From the NCBI RefSeq assembly GCF_005849285.1, contig NZ_CP040517.1, positions 1,742,501-1,806,500 of the forward strand: 64,000 bases of DNA, in the 5' to 3' direction. Source of the stretch: Luteithermobacter gelatinilyticus. GTDB taxonomy: Bacteria > Pseudomonadota > Alphaproteobacteria > Sphingomonadales > Emcibacteraceae. How positions within the stretch are numbered: the stretch's first letter is position 1; each line of letters starts with the position of its first letter. Made by a program: the position numbers and the translations under genes. Shown here in pieces: positions 62,779 to 64,000 of the stretch. The notes beneath the pieces were generated by a model. It was not told where the DNA came from, did no database searches, and saw only the letters and a list, made by a program, of their open reading frames with translations.

Positions 62779-62815
62779 AGTGAATTGTGCATCGGTTGGC
62801 TCAATTCACTCTAAA
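62775..62815. repeat. Hairpin repeat copy G (convergent junction before tetR)
   Basis: The best copy: perfect 12-bp arms TAGAGTGAATTG (62776-62787) and CAATTCACTCTA (62802-62813), with centre TGCATCGGTTGGCT. It lies between two convergent genes and contains the upstream gene's stop codon. Confidence 0.88.
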
Positions 62816-62817
62816 CC

Positions 62818-63471
62818 TTATCCGTCAAGGCCTGAACCGCGAAAACCAAGCTCACAGAACTCAACAATCCTGTTCCGGGTATCCTGCCAGTTCCTGGCCT
62901 TGCAATGGCCATGGGATAGGATGCCGATCCTGTCAATATGATTAATGGTGTGATGCATCACCCCAAGTATGAAATGAATCCGCCAGTAAATATCCTCATC
63001 CGACATATCGGGATACAGATCCTTGATATGCGGCACGAATTTGTCAAAAACTGCCACCTCCTCTTCAAGAACATTGGCCATGTCGCTGGCTTCTTCCAGA
63101 TAGGCGCGGGCCAGAAAACGAATATAAACCCCCGTTTCCTCATCATACAGCCACCGAATGGGCGGCGAGATCAACGCGCTGATAATCTGCCGGATTGGCA
63201 GTGGGTTACCCTGTGTTTCAGCAGCTTGGGCATATTCAGCCAGCAACTCAAGACGTTCCCGGTTCATGGCCTTGGCCCGGCGCACATACACCGCCTGGAA
63301 CAATCCCTGTTTTGATCCGAAATAATAATTGACCGCGGACAGGTTAACACCGGCCTCCGTGGTCACTGTTCTGACAGAAACGCTCGCAAAGCTGCTGGTG
63401 GAAAACAGTTTTTCTGCTACATCAAGGATGCGTTCCCTAGAGTCCTGCCTCGTATTTGTTTTTTTGTCCAT
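62818..63471 (-). CDS. TetR family transcriptional regulator
   Basis: A 217-residue repressor-type protein with an N-terminal helix-turn-helix (about 10-55, with AGVNLSAVNYYFGSKQGLF as the recognition region) and a helical ligand-binding domain that resembles the CerR-like C-terminal group. It is divergent from the RND adaptor gene at 63699, 227 bases away, so it is likely to control that efflux system and itself. A palindrome AAAC-N4-GTTT lies 50 bases before its start. Confidence 0.92.
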   Translation of the reverse strand: MDKKTNTRQDSRERILDVAEKLFSTSSFASVSVRTVTTEAGVNLSAVNYYFGSKQGLFQAVYVRRAKAMNRERLELLAEYAQAAETQGNPLPIRQIISALISPPIRWLYDEETGVYIRFLARAYLEEASDMANVLEEEVAVFDKFVPHIKDLYPDMSDEDIYWRIHFILGVMHHTINHIDRIGILSHGHCKARNWQDTRNRIVEFCELGFRGSGLDG

Positions 63472-63517
63472 CTCGCGGTCTTTATATTCATTATAAGGTG
63501 TTATGGATGTATCTGCA

Positions 63518-63540
63518 TTTAAAACAGACGTTTAAAACCA
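63518..63540. promoter_or_regulatory. Candidate TetR operator between tetR and the efflux gene
   Basis: AAACAGACGTTT (63522-63533) is a palindrome of the AAAC-N4-GTTT type. It is flanked by a 13-base-period direct repeat of TTTAAAAC (63518 and 63531). The position in the divergent gap suits an operator; the assignment is inference. Confidence 0.4.
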
Positions 63541-63698
63541 GTGTACGCTCATATCACTTTTTTGTTAAGTCCGAAAGAAAATTTCTGTCCTATTCTCAGT
63601 CGGTCCATAAAAAAAAGTAGGCTTTGGCCGCCATAACGATTATTAAAGGATAACATCACTCCACCCTGTATATTTTGACAAGTGTGAACCATAAATTG

Positions 63699-64000
63699 AT
63701 GAAAAAGTCTTATCTGACAGCATTGGGCATTGTTTTATTAATTATCCTTTGGGTTCTTTCCGGTGTTCTGTTTCAAACGGAGGAGGCACCGGGAAACGAA
63801 GCCGCAGATAAAGCGTTATCTGCAGATGGCTCATCCCGGGATATCATGACCGTGAGTGTGCACAGCCTTGCCCCTTTGCCATATACTCGAAAAATTATTG
63901 TCCGCGGCCATACCGAAGCCATTCGCCAGGTCACCCTCAAAAGCCAGACCAAGGGGCGGGTGGAAGCTTTGCCCGCTGCCGAAGGGACACGAGTGAAAAA
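63699..64000 (+). CDS. RND efflux periplasmic adaptor, 5' end (partial)
   Basis: The frame runs off the right edge after about 100 residues. It starts MKKSYLTALG with a single hydrophobic segment to about residue 27, then a polar linker rich in Ala, Glu and Gly. The first beta-strands follow, with RKIIVRGHTEA, VTLKSQTKGRVEALPAAEG: the beta-barrel entry and first half of the lipoyl domain of AcrA/HlyD-type adaptors. The protein joins an inner-membrane RND pump to the outer membrane. The ATG at 63699 is preceded by a weak ribosome site. Confidence 0.82.
   Translation, partial: MKKSYLTALGIVLLIILWVLSGVLFQTEEAPGNEAADKALSADGSSRDIMTVSVHSLAPLPYTRKIIVRGHTEAIRQVTLKSQTKGRVEALPAAEGTRVK

Overview
This window is a housekeeping stretch of an alphaproteobacterial chromosome. 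The assignment rests on gene order: moeA-lexA-comEC-gltX-gltA, rpsB-tsf, pyrH-frr-uppS-cdsA-dxr-rseP-bamA-ompH, lolCD-proS, nuoA-N followed by birA-coaX-rnj-mce, hupB-lon-clpX-clpP-tig, and glnB-glnA. ProRS is the short form typical of the class, and RNase J sits beside coaX. The order cannot be fixed from this sequence alone. A lipid A-gene-free bamA locus and a PEP-CTERM protein would fit Sphingomonadales or Kordiimonadales/Emcibacterales-like lineages, which is inference. I see no prophage, insertion sequence, integron or CRISPR array.

Layout. 1-6.5 kb: moeA 3' end, lexA, comEC (minus), gltX, gltA. 6.5-15.7 kb: gloA, fabZ and a long minus-strand operon for outer-membrane assembly and isoprenoid/phospholipid precursors, starting at pyrH. 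15.9-20.6 kb: rpsB-tsf, a PEP-CTERM/THxN surface protein with a candidate sigma-54 promoter, and a Nudix hydrolase. 20.8-28.8 kb: dnaE, a DUF1761 membrane protein, lolD, lolC/E, proS and a secreted hypothetical. 29.2-47.4 kb: the complete 14-gene complex I operon continuing into birA, coaX, rnj, mce and a DUF1467 gene. 47.9-55.8 kb: three tRNAs, HU, Lon, ClpX, ClpP and trigger factor, a proteostasis cluster. 55.9-64 kb: nnr, a DUF885 lipoprotein, tRNA-His, sigma-54-type glnB-glnA, a hypothetical gene, a TetR regulator and the start of an RND efflux adaptor.

The most unusual material is between the genes. (1) A family of about 30-42 bp hairpin elements (arms TAGAGTGAATTG / ATTCACTCTA) occurs seven times, and one lies at every one of the three convergent gene junctions in the window; three copies contain the stop codon of the adjacent gene. 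(2) lpxD, lpxA, lpxI and lpxB are missing from the bamA-fabZ-gltA block, where they normally sit. (3) Short exact or near-exact tandem duplications of 8-20 bp are frequent between genes, and three overlap stop codons or lie directly beside them. (4) lexA is preceded by three GAAC repeats at an unusual 10-bp spacing.
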